This document shows, one piece after another, positions 1 to 5,168 of a DNA stretch of 5,168 bases. This DNA is from Actinomycetes bacterium (GTDB lineage: Bacteria; Actinomycetota; Acidimicrobiia; Acidimicrobiales; RAAP-2). Below the pieces are notes generated by a model, which saw only the letters and a list, made by a program, of their open reading frames with translations, was not told the origin of the DNA and made no database searches. The first letter of the stretch is position 1, and each line of letters starts with the position of its first letter. The stretch spans positions 1 through 5,168 of the forward strand of contig JAJYMD010000363.1 in NCBI GenBank assembly GCA_021787255.1, written 5' to 3'. The translations under genes and the position numbers were made by a program.

Positions 1-1
1 C

Positions 2-133
2 ACCGTCCGGGTGCAGGACAGACCGGGAGGGGCCGGTGCGGCTGCGAGCACACCGGGAGGGGCCGGTGCGGCCGCGAGCACACCGGGAGCGGCCGGTGCG
101 GCCGAGGACGCGCCGGAGGTCCGGGGCGCCTGA
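2..133 (+). CDS. C-terminal end of an unidentified protein with Ala/Gly/Pro repeat tail (5' end outside window)
   Basis: A rightward frame is open from the window edge to a TGA at 131-133. It reads TVRVQDR, then PGGAGAAAST twice, then a diverged PGAAGAAEDA, and ends PEVRGA. The ten-residue units correspond to the 30-bp DNA repeat, whose period is a multiple of three and so keeps frame. The frame stops 15 bp before the convergent stop codon of the permease, a natural tail-to-tail arrangement, whereas the next frame over (open from about 36 to 218) would run into the permease gene. The first seven codons end mostly in G or C. Only a low-complexity, probably disordered tail is visible, so no function can be assigned. 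The repeat could instead be non-coding. Confidence 0.38.
   Translation, partial: TVRVQDRPGGAGAAASTPGGAGAAASTPGAAGAAEDAPEVRGA
21..110. repeat. Three tandem copies of a 30-bp GC-rich repeat
   Basis: Units lie at 21-50, 51-80 and 81-110 and abut with no spacer. The core reads ACCGGGAGGGGCCGGTGCGG, followed by a GCYGCGAGCA-like end. By eye the first two copies differ at 2 of 30 positions. The third differs from the second at about 5 of 30, mostly in its last six bases. A 30-bp period in phase with the open frame suggests a coding minisatellite generated by slippage. Confidence 0.85.
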
Positions 134-148
134 CGAGCGCCTGCCGCG

Positions 149-901
149 CTATGCGACGCCGCGCGCCTCTTCGGCGCGGTGGCGCCAGACGATGAGCGCG
201 CCGAACGCGAGCGTGTAGCCCGCCAGCGCCAGCCAGTGCGGCGCCGCGAGCGCGTGGCCGTTGAGGACCTCGAGCCCGAGGGAGAGGTGGTGGAAGTTCG
301 GGAGGACCCGCGCCGCCGCCTGGAGCGCGGCCGGCATGCGGCTGACCGGGGTGAAGAGCCCGCCGAAGTACGCCAGCACGAACATGAGCCCGGTCACGAC
401 CGGGAAGACCGCCTCGGTGCCAACGGCGAAGCCGACCAGCACCCCGAGCGCGGCGAACGGCAGTGCGGTGACCCACAGCAGCGCGCTGATCCCCACCCAG
501 GTCGCAGGCGACAACGACACGCCGCCGAAGGTCCCGGCCACGAGCTCGACGAGGACGACCACCGGGAGGACGACCAGCATGCTCGCGGTCAGCTTCACGC
601 CGACGTAGGACCACGCGGGCATGGGCGTGACGCGCAGCTGGCGTGCCCAACCGCCGGCGCGCTCCATCGCGACGCGGCTGCCGCCCGCGTTGAGCGCGGC
701 GATCAGCGCGCCGAATGAGCACATCGAGACCATCAGGTACTCACGCCACTGCACGCCGCCGTAGACGATCTGGCCGGCACGATGGTCTCCGAGGAAGAGC
801 ATGTAGAAGAGCACCGGGAACCCCACCGTGATGGCGAGGAACTTCCAGCTGCGAAAGAGCCGCCCCACCTCGAAGCGGCCGAAGGCGACGAGCGCGCTCA
901 C
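149..901 (-). CDS. ABC-2 type transporter permease (DrrB/YadH-like)
   Basis: This is the membrane half of an ATP-driven exporter in the inner membrane, partner of the ATPase encoded just upstream. The 250-residue length is normal for ABC-2 permeases. Six hydrophobic segments can be read at about residues 19-38, 55-73, 100-123, 135-161, 165-185 and 222-240. A polar stretch at about 80-99 (ERAGGWARQLRVTP) resembles the cytoplasmic coupling region that meets the ATPase. The segment GGLFTPVSRMP, leading into an amphipathic stretch ending PNFHHLSLG, is typical of the last periplasmic loop in the family. The start is GTG (899-901), overlapping the ATPase stop as GTGA, which implies translational coupling. 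The stop is TAG (149-151). Substrate cannot be read from sequence; relatives export drugs, lipids or polysaccharides. Confidence 0.9.
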   Translation of the reverse strand: MSALVAFGRFEVGRLFRSWKFLAITVGFPVLFYMLFLGDHRAGQIVYGGVQWREYLMVSMCSFGALIAALNAGGSRVAMERAGGWARQLRVTPMPAWSYVGVKLTASMLVVLPVVVLVELVAGTFGGVSLSPATWVGISALLWVTALPFAALGVLVGFAVGTEAVFPVVTGLMFVLAYFGGLFTPVSRMPAALQAAARVLPNFHHLSLGLEVLNGHALAAPHWLALAGYTLAFGALIVWRHRAEEARGVA

Positions 902-1929
902 CTGGACGTGGCTGTGTCGGGGCGTCGCGGCGCTGACGTCAGCGCGAGGAACGCCTCTTCGAGCCCCGCGCTCTTCACCTCGAGGTCTCGGAAGTCGACG
1001 CCGAGGTGGACGAGGACGCGCACGGACGCGTCGGCGTCGAGAGAGTCGAGCGTGACGGTGGTCCCATGCACCGTCACGTCGGTGACGCCCTCGATCGAGT
1101 TCAGCAGGTCCACGTCCGGCCGCTCACAGACGAAGCGCACCTGGCGGCTCGCGACCGCGGCCTTCAACGTCGCGCCGGGACCGTCGGCGACGACGCGCCC
1201 GTGGTGCAGCACGACGACGCGGTCCGCGACCTGGTCTGCCTCGAGGAGGTGGTGAGTCGCGAACACGATCGTGCGCCCCTCGTCGCCGAGCGCACGGATC
1301 ATCTTCCAGAACTTTCGGCGCGCCTCGACGTCCATTGCGGCGGTGGGCTCGTCGAGGAAGACGACGTCCGGGTCGCCGGCGATGGCGAGCGCGAAGCGGA
1401 CCCGCTGCGCCTGGCCGCCAGAGAGCTGGTCCGTCCGGCGGTAGAGCAAGGTGGCGATGGCCGCGCGCTCGACCACCACGTCCAGCGCGGCGGGATTGCG
1501 ATAGAGCCGCCGGACCATGCGCACGACGTCGACGACGCGCACCCCGGGCGGAAGGCCGCTGCCGGAGCCGGTCTGGAGCATCGCCCCGACGCGACCGGAC
1601 GCGACGGCCTGCCTGGGTGGACGACCGAGGACCTCCACCCGCCCGGCGCCGGGACGCACCAGGCCGAGCAGCACCGAGATGGTCGTGGACTTGCCGGCGC
1701 CGTTCGGTCCGAGGAGCGCCAACGTCTGCCCGCGCTCGACGGTGAGGTGGAGGTCGTCGAGCGCGCGGTGCTTGCCGTAGTGGTGGGTGACGCCCGAGAA
1801 GCACAGGGCCGGACCCTCGGCCCGCGCCTGCGCGAGATCGCCGCGTCGACCGAGCACCTCCGGACGCGCCTCGAGTCCCCGAGGTACCGGCGACGCCGAG
1901 CTCTCCACACCCTTCACTGCCGCTGCCAC
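898..1929 (-). CDS. ABC transporter ATP-binding protein (DrrA/YadG-like exporter ATPase)
   Basis: This cytoplasmic ATPase powers the adjacent ABC-2 permease. From the chosen start it is 343 residues. All nucleotide-binding motifs are intact: Walker A GPNGAGKST (about 74-82), Q-loop MLQTG (Gln about 119), signature LSGGQAQR (about 169-176), Walker B VVFLDEP (about 189-195, catalytic Glu 194), D-loop TAAMD and H-loop ATHH (His about 226). After the ATPase core a C-terminal part of about 100 residues, ending in a GLEEAFLALT motif, matches the accessory domain of DrrA-type exporters. The open frame extends far upstream, but I place the start at GTG 1927-1929, which has GAGGAG 7 nt before it. The upstream part is antisense to the TPR gene. 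The first 40 or so residues precede the ABC fold and look disordered. Confidence 0.92.
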   Translation of the reverse strand: MAAAVKGVESSASPVPRGLEARPEVLGRRGDLAQARAEGPALCFSGVTHHYGKHRALDDLHLTVERGQTLALLGPNGAGKSTTISVLLGLVRPGAGRVEVLGRPPRQAVASGRVGAMLQTGSGSGLPPGVRVVDVVRMVRRLYRNPAALDVVVERAAIATLLYRRTDQLSGGQAQRVRFALAIAGDPDVVFLDEPTAAMDVEARRKFWKMIRALGDEGRTIVFATHHLLEADQVADRVVVLHHGRVVADGPGATLKAAVASRQVRFVCERPDVDLLNSIEGVTDVTVHGTTVTLDSLDADASVRVLVHLGVDFRDLEVKSAGLEEAFLALTSAPRRPDTATSR

Positions 1930-2058
1930 GTGCACTCTCCTCGCAGCGCCTCGGCGCGCGGCGCTGAAGGGCATGGTACGGGCTCTCGGAGCGTCGACGC
2001 AGGTCGGAAAGGCCCAATTTCCGCTCTTGGTCCGGCGTGGCGTCCCTACACTCGAGCG
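1930..2058. promoter_or_regulatory. Divergent intergenic region between exporter cassette and TPR gene
   Basis: These 129 bp hold the control signals for both directions. The rightward side ends in a TACACT hexamer next to the TPR start. On the leftward side TACCAT (complement of 1973-1978) is a possible -10 giving a leader of about 37 nt, with no clear -35. A perfect 10-bp palindrome GCGTCGACGC lies at 1991-2000. A 7-bp inverted repeat, CAGCGCC and GGCGCTG (1944-1950 and 1960-1966), would form a hairpin in the exporter mRNA leader just upstream of the Shine-Dalgarno. No regulator gene is in view, so their operator role is speculative. Confidence 0.5.
1937..1942 (-). promoter_or_regulatory. 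Shine-Dalgarno site of the ABC ATPase gene
   Basis: On the minus strand GAGGAG is followed by a 7-nt spacer and GTG. This fixes the start at 1929 within a much longer open frame. Another in-frame GTG at 1935 lies only one base from the site and is therefore less likely. It is the only convincing ribosome binding site in the window. Confidence 0.7.
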
Positions 2059-2059
2059 G
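2047..2059 (+). promoter_or_regulatory. Promoter -10 hexamer (TACACT) for a leaderless TPR transcript
   Basis: TACACT at 2047-2052 fits the TANNNT consensus of sigma-70-type -10 elements. It is followed by exactly six bases and then the GTG start at 2059, so the expected transcription start coincides with the first base of the codon. No Shine-Dalgarno precedes the codon, as expected for leaderless translation. A TTGGTC at 2027-2032 is too close (14-nt spacer) to be a convincing -35. Confidence 0.55.
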
Positions 2060-3267
2060 TGCCCAGCACCTCCGACGACCGCCCCCCGCGCCCCGCGCGC
2101 CCGGCTCGGCGCGCCAGCGTGCGTCGAGCTGGCGCGGCGGGCGGCGTGGCGCGTCCTGCACGCGGGGCGCACCAGGCCCCGAGGCGAACAGGCGGCGCGG
2201 GCTCGCGCACCGGCGACAGGCGCGCTGGTCTGCGTGAGGAACGGGAACGCCGGGGCAACCGGGACCGCCGGGGGGAGCTGCCGCCGGCCGCCCGCCGCTG
2301 GGGCGGGGTCGCGAGGCGGGGTGCCCACGAGGTGTCGAGGCCAGAGGGCCGGGACGCTCCTGGCCGCAGCACGCGGGAGGGCCGGGGCCAGCGTGCGGAG
2401 GCTCACGCGTCGAAGGCACCGCCCCCGCCGATGGACGTGTGGGTGCGTGTCGACGCCGACGAGCCCAGGAGGGCCCCGCTGCCCTCGCCGGGCCGCTCCG
2501 AGGGGAAGGTGCGTACGGCCCCGCAGGTCCCGGCGGAGGTCGCAGCCGAGATCCGGCGGGTCGCGGCCGCCGCGACGGCCCAACACCGCGAGGCGCTGGT
2601 CGAGCGCATGGAGAAGGCGGTCGGCGCGTACGAGCGCGGACGGTACCTGGAGGCGTTCCGTTACGGGACCGAGCTCGTCCGTGAGGTCGGGTCGGTGCCG
2701 GCGGTGCGCCGCCTCGCGGGGCTCTCCGCGTACCGGCTCGGGCGGTGGCGGGACGCCGCGCGCCACCTCGACGCCTACGTCGAGCTCAGCGACGACGCCG
2801 ACGCGATCCCTTCGCTGATGGACTCGCTACGCGCGCTCGGACGCCACGGGGCGGTCGGCGCCGCGTGGGGCGAGCTCCGGCGCCGCTCGCCCGACGCGGA
2901 CGTGCTCGCAGAAGCGCGGATCGTGGCGGCGGGCAGCCTGGCCGACCGGGGACGGTTGCCCGAGGCGATCGAGCTGCTCGTGTCCGGGGGGGCCGGACGC
3001 GCGTTGCGCAACCCCTCGGAGCGGCATCTGCGGCAGTGGTACGCGCTCGGCGACCTCTACGAGCGGGCGGGGGACCTCCCGAGGGCGCGCGAGCTGTTCC
3101 AGCGGGTCGCACGCGTGGACCGCGAGGCCTACGACGTCTCCGAGCGGCTCGACGCGCTCGGCCGCGCGCGACCGCGCACCAGGAAGCGCCGCGCACGCAC
3201 CGGCACGCCAGGAGGTCCGCCGCCAGCTGCGAAGGAGCCTCGGCGATCCACCCGAGGTGTGAAGTAG
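2059..3267 (+). CDS. TPR-repeat protein with long basic disordered N- and C-terminal tails
   Basis: The 402-residue protein has three parts. Residues 1 to about 150 are rich in Arg, Pro, Gly and Ala and look disordered. Residues about 156-368 are helical and TPR-like, with units such as GAYERGRYLEAFRYGTELV, SAYRLGRWRDAARHLDAYV, and YALGDLYERAGDLPRARELF carrying the G-x-Y and A-x-x-x-[YF] spacing of TPR helices. The last 33 or so residues are again strongly basic (RPRTRKRRAR onward). No signal peptide or membrane helix is seen, so it should be cytoplasmic. It resembles Arg-rich-tailed TPR proteins of unknown function in Actinobacteria. Positive tails suggest contact with nucleic acid, ribosomes or other acidic partners, which is inference. 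The start is GTG 2059 because of the adjacent -10. An in-frame ATG at 2431 (residue 125) has no ribosome site and is a weaker alternative. The frame also stays open far upstream, antisense to the ATPase. Confidence 0.78.
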   Translation: MPSTSDDRPPRPARPARRASVRRAGAAGGVARPARGAHQAPRRTGGAGSRTGDRRAGLREERERRGNRDRRGELPPAARRWGGVARRGAHEVSRPEGRDAPGRSTREGRGQRAEAHASKAPPPPMDVWVRVDADEPRRAPLPSPGRSEGKVRTAPQVPAEVAAEIRRVAAAATAQHREALVERMEKAVGAYERGRYLEAFRYGTELVREVGSVPAVRRLAGLSAYRLGRWRDAARHLDAYVELSDDADAIPSLMDSLRALGRHGAVGAAWGELRRRSPDADVLAEARIVAAGSLADRGRLPEAIELLVSGGAGRALRNPSERHLRQWYALGDLYERAGDLPRARELFQRVARVDREAYDVSERLDALGRARPRTRKRRARTGTPGGPPPAAKEPRRSTRGVK

Positions 3268-3277
3268 CCTCGGTCCA
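3265..3277 (+). promoter_or_regulatory. Promoter -10 hexamer (TAGCCT) for a leaderless aldolase transcript
   Basis: TAGCCT at 3265-3270 fits TANNNT and is followed by six bases and the ATG at 3277, the same geometry as at the TPR gene. The first three bases of the hexamer are the TAG stop codon of the TPR gene. The only purine-rich stretch upstream (GAGGTG, 3254-3259) is 17 nt from the ATG, too far for a Shine-Dalgarno. No obvious -35 is seen. Confidence 0.5.
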
Positions 3278-4332
3278 TGGCGATCGACGTCCAGGAGCTG
3301 CTCGGCGACGAGGCGGACTTCCTGCTGGACCACGAGGCGAAGGCGTTCCCCGCCGACGGCCTCGTCCTGCCGGGGCCCGACTTCTTGGAACGCACCTTTC
3401 GCGACTCGGACCGCTCCTCGGCGGTGTTGCGCGCTCTCGGCACCCTCTACTCGCACGGGCGGCTCAAGGGCACGGGCTACCTGTCGATCCTGCCGGTCGA
3501 CCAGGGCATCGAGCACTCCGCCGCGGCGAGCTTCGCGAAGAACCCCAGGTACTTCGACCCGGCGAACCTGTGCGAGCTCGCGTTGGAAGGCGAGTGCAGC
3601 GCGATCGCCACGACCCTCGGGGTGCTCGGCGCAGTGTCCCGCCGCTACGTCCACCGCATCCCCTTCATCGTCAAGCTGAACCACAACGACTTCCTCCACC
3701 TGCCCAACACCTACGACCAGGTGCCGTTCGGCTCCGTGCGCCAAGCGTTCGAGCTGGGTGCGCTGGGGGTCGGAGCCACCGTCTACTTCGGGTCCGACCA
3801 GGCAGACCGGCAGCTGCAGGAGGTGTCCGAGGCCTTCGCGCAAGCCCACGAGCTCGGCATGTTCACGGTGCTGTGGTGCTACCTGAGAAACCCCGGCTTC
3901 ACGAAGGACGGCGTGAACTACGAGGTGTCCGCCGACCTGACCGGACAGGCGAACCACCTCGGCGTGACGATCGAGGCCGACCTGATCAAGCAGAAGCAGC
4001 CCGAGAACAACGGCGGGTACGTCGCGCTGGGCTTCGGGAGGACCGATCCGCTCGTCTACGACCAGCTCACGACCGAGCACCCGGTCGACCTCACTCGCTG
4101 GCAGGTCGTGAACTGCTACGCGGGCAGGATCGGCCTGATCAACTCGGGTGGCGAGTCCCGTGGCGCCGGCGACCTCGCGCAAGCGGTGCGCACGGCAGTC
4201 GTCAACAAGCGGGCCGGCGGCCAGGGGCTCATCGTCGGCCGAAAGGCCTTCCAGCGTCCCATGGAGGAGGGCGCCGCCCTCATCCACGCCATCCAGGACG
4301 TCTACCTCGACCCCGGTATCACGATCGCGTAG
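3277..4332 (+). CDS. fbaB: Class I fructose-bisphosphate aldolase, DhnA/FbaB type
   Basis: This cytoplasmic enzyme reversibly cleaves fructose 1,6-bisphosphate to glyceraldehyde 3-phosphate and dihydroxyacetone phosphate through a Schiff base, serving glycolysis and gluconeogenesis. At 351 residues it matches E. coli FbaB (about 350) nearly end to end, from AQLLG-like VQELLG at the N terminus to a C-terminal [11 protein letters not shown]. Recognisable blocks are [17 protein letters not shown] (Asp75 of the active site), [46 protein letters not shown] with Lys238 and Lys240 (one should be the Schiff-base lysine), and the phosphate-binding NSGGESRG and [12 protein letters not shown] near the C terminus. 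No metal-dependent class II motifs are present. It begins 9 bp after the TPR stop and ends 45 bp before korA. The frame is intact with nothing missing. Confidence 0.95.
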   Translation: MAIDVQELLGDEADFLLDHEAKAFPADGLVLPGPDFLERTFRDSDRSSAVLRALGTLYSHGRLKGTGYLSILPVDQGIEHSAAASFAKNPRYFDPANLCELALEGECSAIATTLGVLGAVSRRYVHRIPFIVKLNHNDFLHLPNTYDQVPFGSVRQAFELGALGVGATVYFGSDQADRQLQEVSEAFAQAHELGMFTVLWCYLRNPGFTKDGVNYEVSADLTGQANHLGVTIEADLIKQKQPENNGGYVALGFGRTDPLVYDQLTTEHPVDLTRWQVVNCYAGRIGLINSGGESRGAGDLAQAVRTAVVNKRAGGQGLIVGRKAFQRPMEEGAALIHAIQDVYLDPGITIA

Positions 4333-4335
4333 CTG

Positions 4336-4363
4336 ACCGGCCCGTGCGCGAGGACGCGCCGGT
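4336..4363 (+). other. GC-rich inverted repeat between the aldolase and korA genes
   Basis: ACCGGC (4336-4341) and GCCGGT (4358-4363) can pair as a 6-bp stem. Alternatively GCGCG (4346-4350) and CGCGC (4355-4359) form a 5-bp stem around an AGGA loop. No U-tract follows, so this is not a canonical intrinsic terminator. The distal arm touches the first base of the proposed korA -10. It could be a weak terminator, an attenuator or simply GC-rich chance. Confidence 0.3.
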
Positions 4364-4378
4364 AAGCTCCGCCTGCCG
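4363..4378 (+). promoter_or_regulatory. Possible promoter -10 hexamer (TAAGCT) upstream of korA
   Basis: TAAGCT at 4363-4368 fits TANNNT and is followed by nine bases and the GTG start at 4378, giving a leader of roughly 0-3 nt. No Shine-Dalgarno is visible before the GTG. The spacing is slightly longer than at the two preceding genes and no -35 is evident, so support is weaker. Confidence 0.4.
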
Positions 4379-5168
4379 TGACCACCACCCGAGCGCACCC
4401 CCACGGGCACCGCCGGCTCGACCGGGTCGTCGTCCGCTTCGCCGGGGACTCGGCCGACGGCATGCAGCTGCCCGGCGACCGGTTCACCCTTTCCAGCGCG
4501 CTCTTCGGCAACGACCTGTCGACCTTCCCGGACTTCCCAGCCGAGATCCGGGCTCCGGCGGGCACCCTGGCAGGTGTGTCGGCCTTCCAGGTCCAGATCG
4601 CCGGCCACGACATCATGACGCCAGGCGACGCGCCCAACGTGCTCGTCGCGATGAACCCTGCGGCGTTGAAGGCGAACCTCGGCGTGCTGGAGCAGGGCGC
4701 GACGCTCCTGGTCAACTCGGACGCGTTCGACGAGCGCAGCCTCGCGAAGGCCGGCTACCAGTCGAACCCGCTCGCGGACGGGAGCCTCGCGGCCTTCAGG
4801 GTCTACGAGGTCCCGATGACCTCGCTCACCAAGGAGGTGTGCAAGGACGCGGGGATCAAACCGAGAGACGCGGAACGCTCGAAGAACTTCTTCGCGCTCG
4901 GGCTGGTCAGCTGGCTCTACACGCGCCCGGTGGAGCCCACGATCGAGTGGATCCTCGAGCGGTTCGCCGACAGGCCGCTCGTGGCGGAGGCGAACACGAG
5001 GGCGTTGCGCGCCGGCTACCACTTCGGCGAGACGGCCGAGCTGTTCCAGGCGAACTACGAGGTGCCGCCGGCGCGCTTTGCGCCCGGCGAGTACACCCAG
5101 GTGAGCGGGAACCAGGCGCTCGCCTGGGGGCTCGTCGCCGCGTCGGCGCTCTCGGGCCTTCCGCTGTT
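4378..5168 (+). CDS. korA: 2-oxoglutarate:ferredoxin oxidoreductase, fused gamma/alpha subunit KorA (3' end outside window)
   Basis: KorA works with KorB to convert 2-oxoglutarate and CoA to succinyl-CoA and CO2, reducing ferredoxin. In actinobacteria it can replace or accompany the 2-oxoglutarate dehydrogenase complex. About 263 residues are present, of roughly 600-650 expected. After a His/Arg-rich lead of about 15 residues comes the gamma domain: VVVRFAGDSADGMQLPGDRF, LFGNDLSTFPDFPAEIRAPAGT, and NVLVAMNPAALKANL, followed by LLVNSDAF and the block AERSKNFFALGLVSWLYTRP. The linker YEVPPARFAPGEYTQVSG leads into the alpha (pyrimidine-binding) domain, beginning GNQALAWGLVAAS. The series closely follows mycobacterial KorA as I remember it. 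The start is GTG 4378, with no Shine-Dalgarno. korB is expected immediately downstream but lies beyond the window. Confidence 0.93.
   Translation, partial: MTTTRAHPHGHRRLDRVVVRFAGDSADGMQLPGDRFTLSSALFGNDLSTFPDFPAEIRAPAGTLAGVSAFQVQIAGHDIMTPGDAPNVLVAMNPAALKANLGVLEQGATLLVNSDAFDERSLAKAGYQSNPLADGSLAAFRVYEVPMTSLTKEVCKDAGIKPRDAERSKNFFALGLVSWLYTRPVEPTIEWILERFADRPLVAEANTRALRAGYHFGETAELFQANYEVPPARFAPGEYTQVSGNQALAWGLVAASALSGLPL

Noticed and set aside
21..110. CRISPR array suggested by 30-bp direct repeats
   Set aside because: The three units abut directly with no unique spacers, there are only three, and no cas gene is near.
36..218. Small Arg-rich plus-strand open frame starting in the tandem repeat
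   Set aside because: It runs into the 3' end of the permease gene on the opposite strand and has no ribosome site. The neighbouring frame stopping at 133 fits the gene layout better.
179..718. A 179-codon plus-strand frame rich in Arg, Glu and His over the permease gene
   Set aside because: It is the antisense shadow of a membrane protein with a clear ABC-2 hydrophobic pattern.
1006..2058. Upstream extension of the TPR frame on the plus strand
   Set aside because: It lies antisense to the ATPase, whose Walker A, signature and Walker B motifs are unmistakable. The -10 hexamer at 2047 and GTG at 2059 give a better start.
1930..2766. Upstream extension of the ATPase frame on the minus strand
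   Set aside because: It crosses the divergent intergenic region and runs antisense to the TPR gene. A strong Shine-Dalgarno and GTG at 1929 explain the real start.
104..4362. The 13-bp string GAGGACGCGCCGG occurring at 104-116 and 4350-4362
   Set aside because: A short GC-rich match in a GC-rich window. Nothing about its position or flanks suggests a shared element.
2827..5022. A 731-codon open frame on the minus strand across the TPR, aldolase and korA genes
   Set aside because: It is antisense to three genes with clear protein-family matches or domains. Its translation is Arg/Val/Glu/Leu-rich without any recognisable domain. Long stop-free antisense frames are expected at this GC content.

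Overview
The window looks like chromosomal DNA from a very GC-rich actinobacterium. The clues are a strong G/C bias at third codon positions, GTG starts, an actinobacterial-type KorA, a family of Arg/Pro-rich TPR proteins I associate with Actinobacteria, and start codons sitting about 6-9 nt after TANNNT hexamers, as in leaderless genes. An Acidimicrobiia-like lineage is my guess from the protein flavour and is not proven by the sequence.

Layout. The left edge (1-133) holds the apparent tail of a rightward gene whose end is built from a 30-bp tandem repeat. Facing it on the minus strand is a two-gene ABC exporter cassette: an ATPase (1929 down to 898) followed by a six-helix ABC-2 permease (901 down to 149), joined by a GTGA stop/start overlap. 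A 129-bp divergent intergenic region (1930-2058) separates this cassette from three rightward genes: a TPR protein with long basic disordered tails (2059-3267), a DhnA/FbaB-type class I fructose-bisphosphate aldolase (3277-4332), and the 5' part of korA, the fused gamma/alpha subunit of 2-oxoglutarate:ferredoxin oxidoreductase (4378 to the window edge).

How they fit together. The exporter genes form a self-contained translationally coupled unit with a good Shine-Dalgarno on the ATPase. The three rightward genes lack recognisable Shine-Dalgarno sites, and each start lies just downstream of a TANNNT hexamer. They may therefore be read from separate, largely leaderless transcripts despite being tightly packed. 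The aldolase (glycolysis/gluconeogenesis) and KorA (TCA-cycle 2-oxoglutarate/succinyl-CoA step) are both central-carbon enzymes. The TPR protein is probably a scaffold of unknown role.

I do not see a defence island, mobile element, CRISPR array, RNA gene or an evident new system. The items most worth a second look are the serial leaderless promoter architecture, the promoter hexamer overlapping the TPR stop codon, and the repeat-built tail at the left edge. Many very long open frames occur antisense to the real genes, as expected at this GC content, and were discounted.
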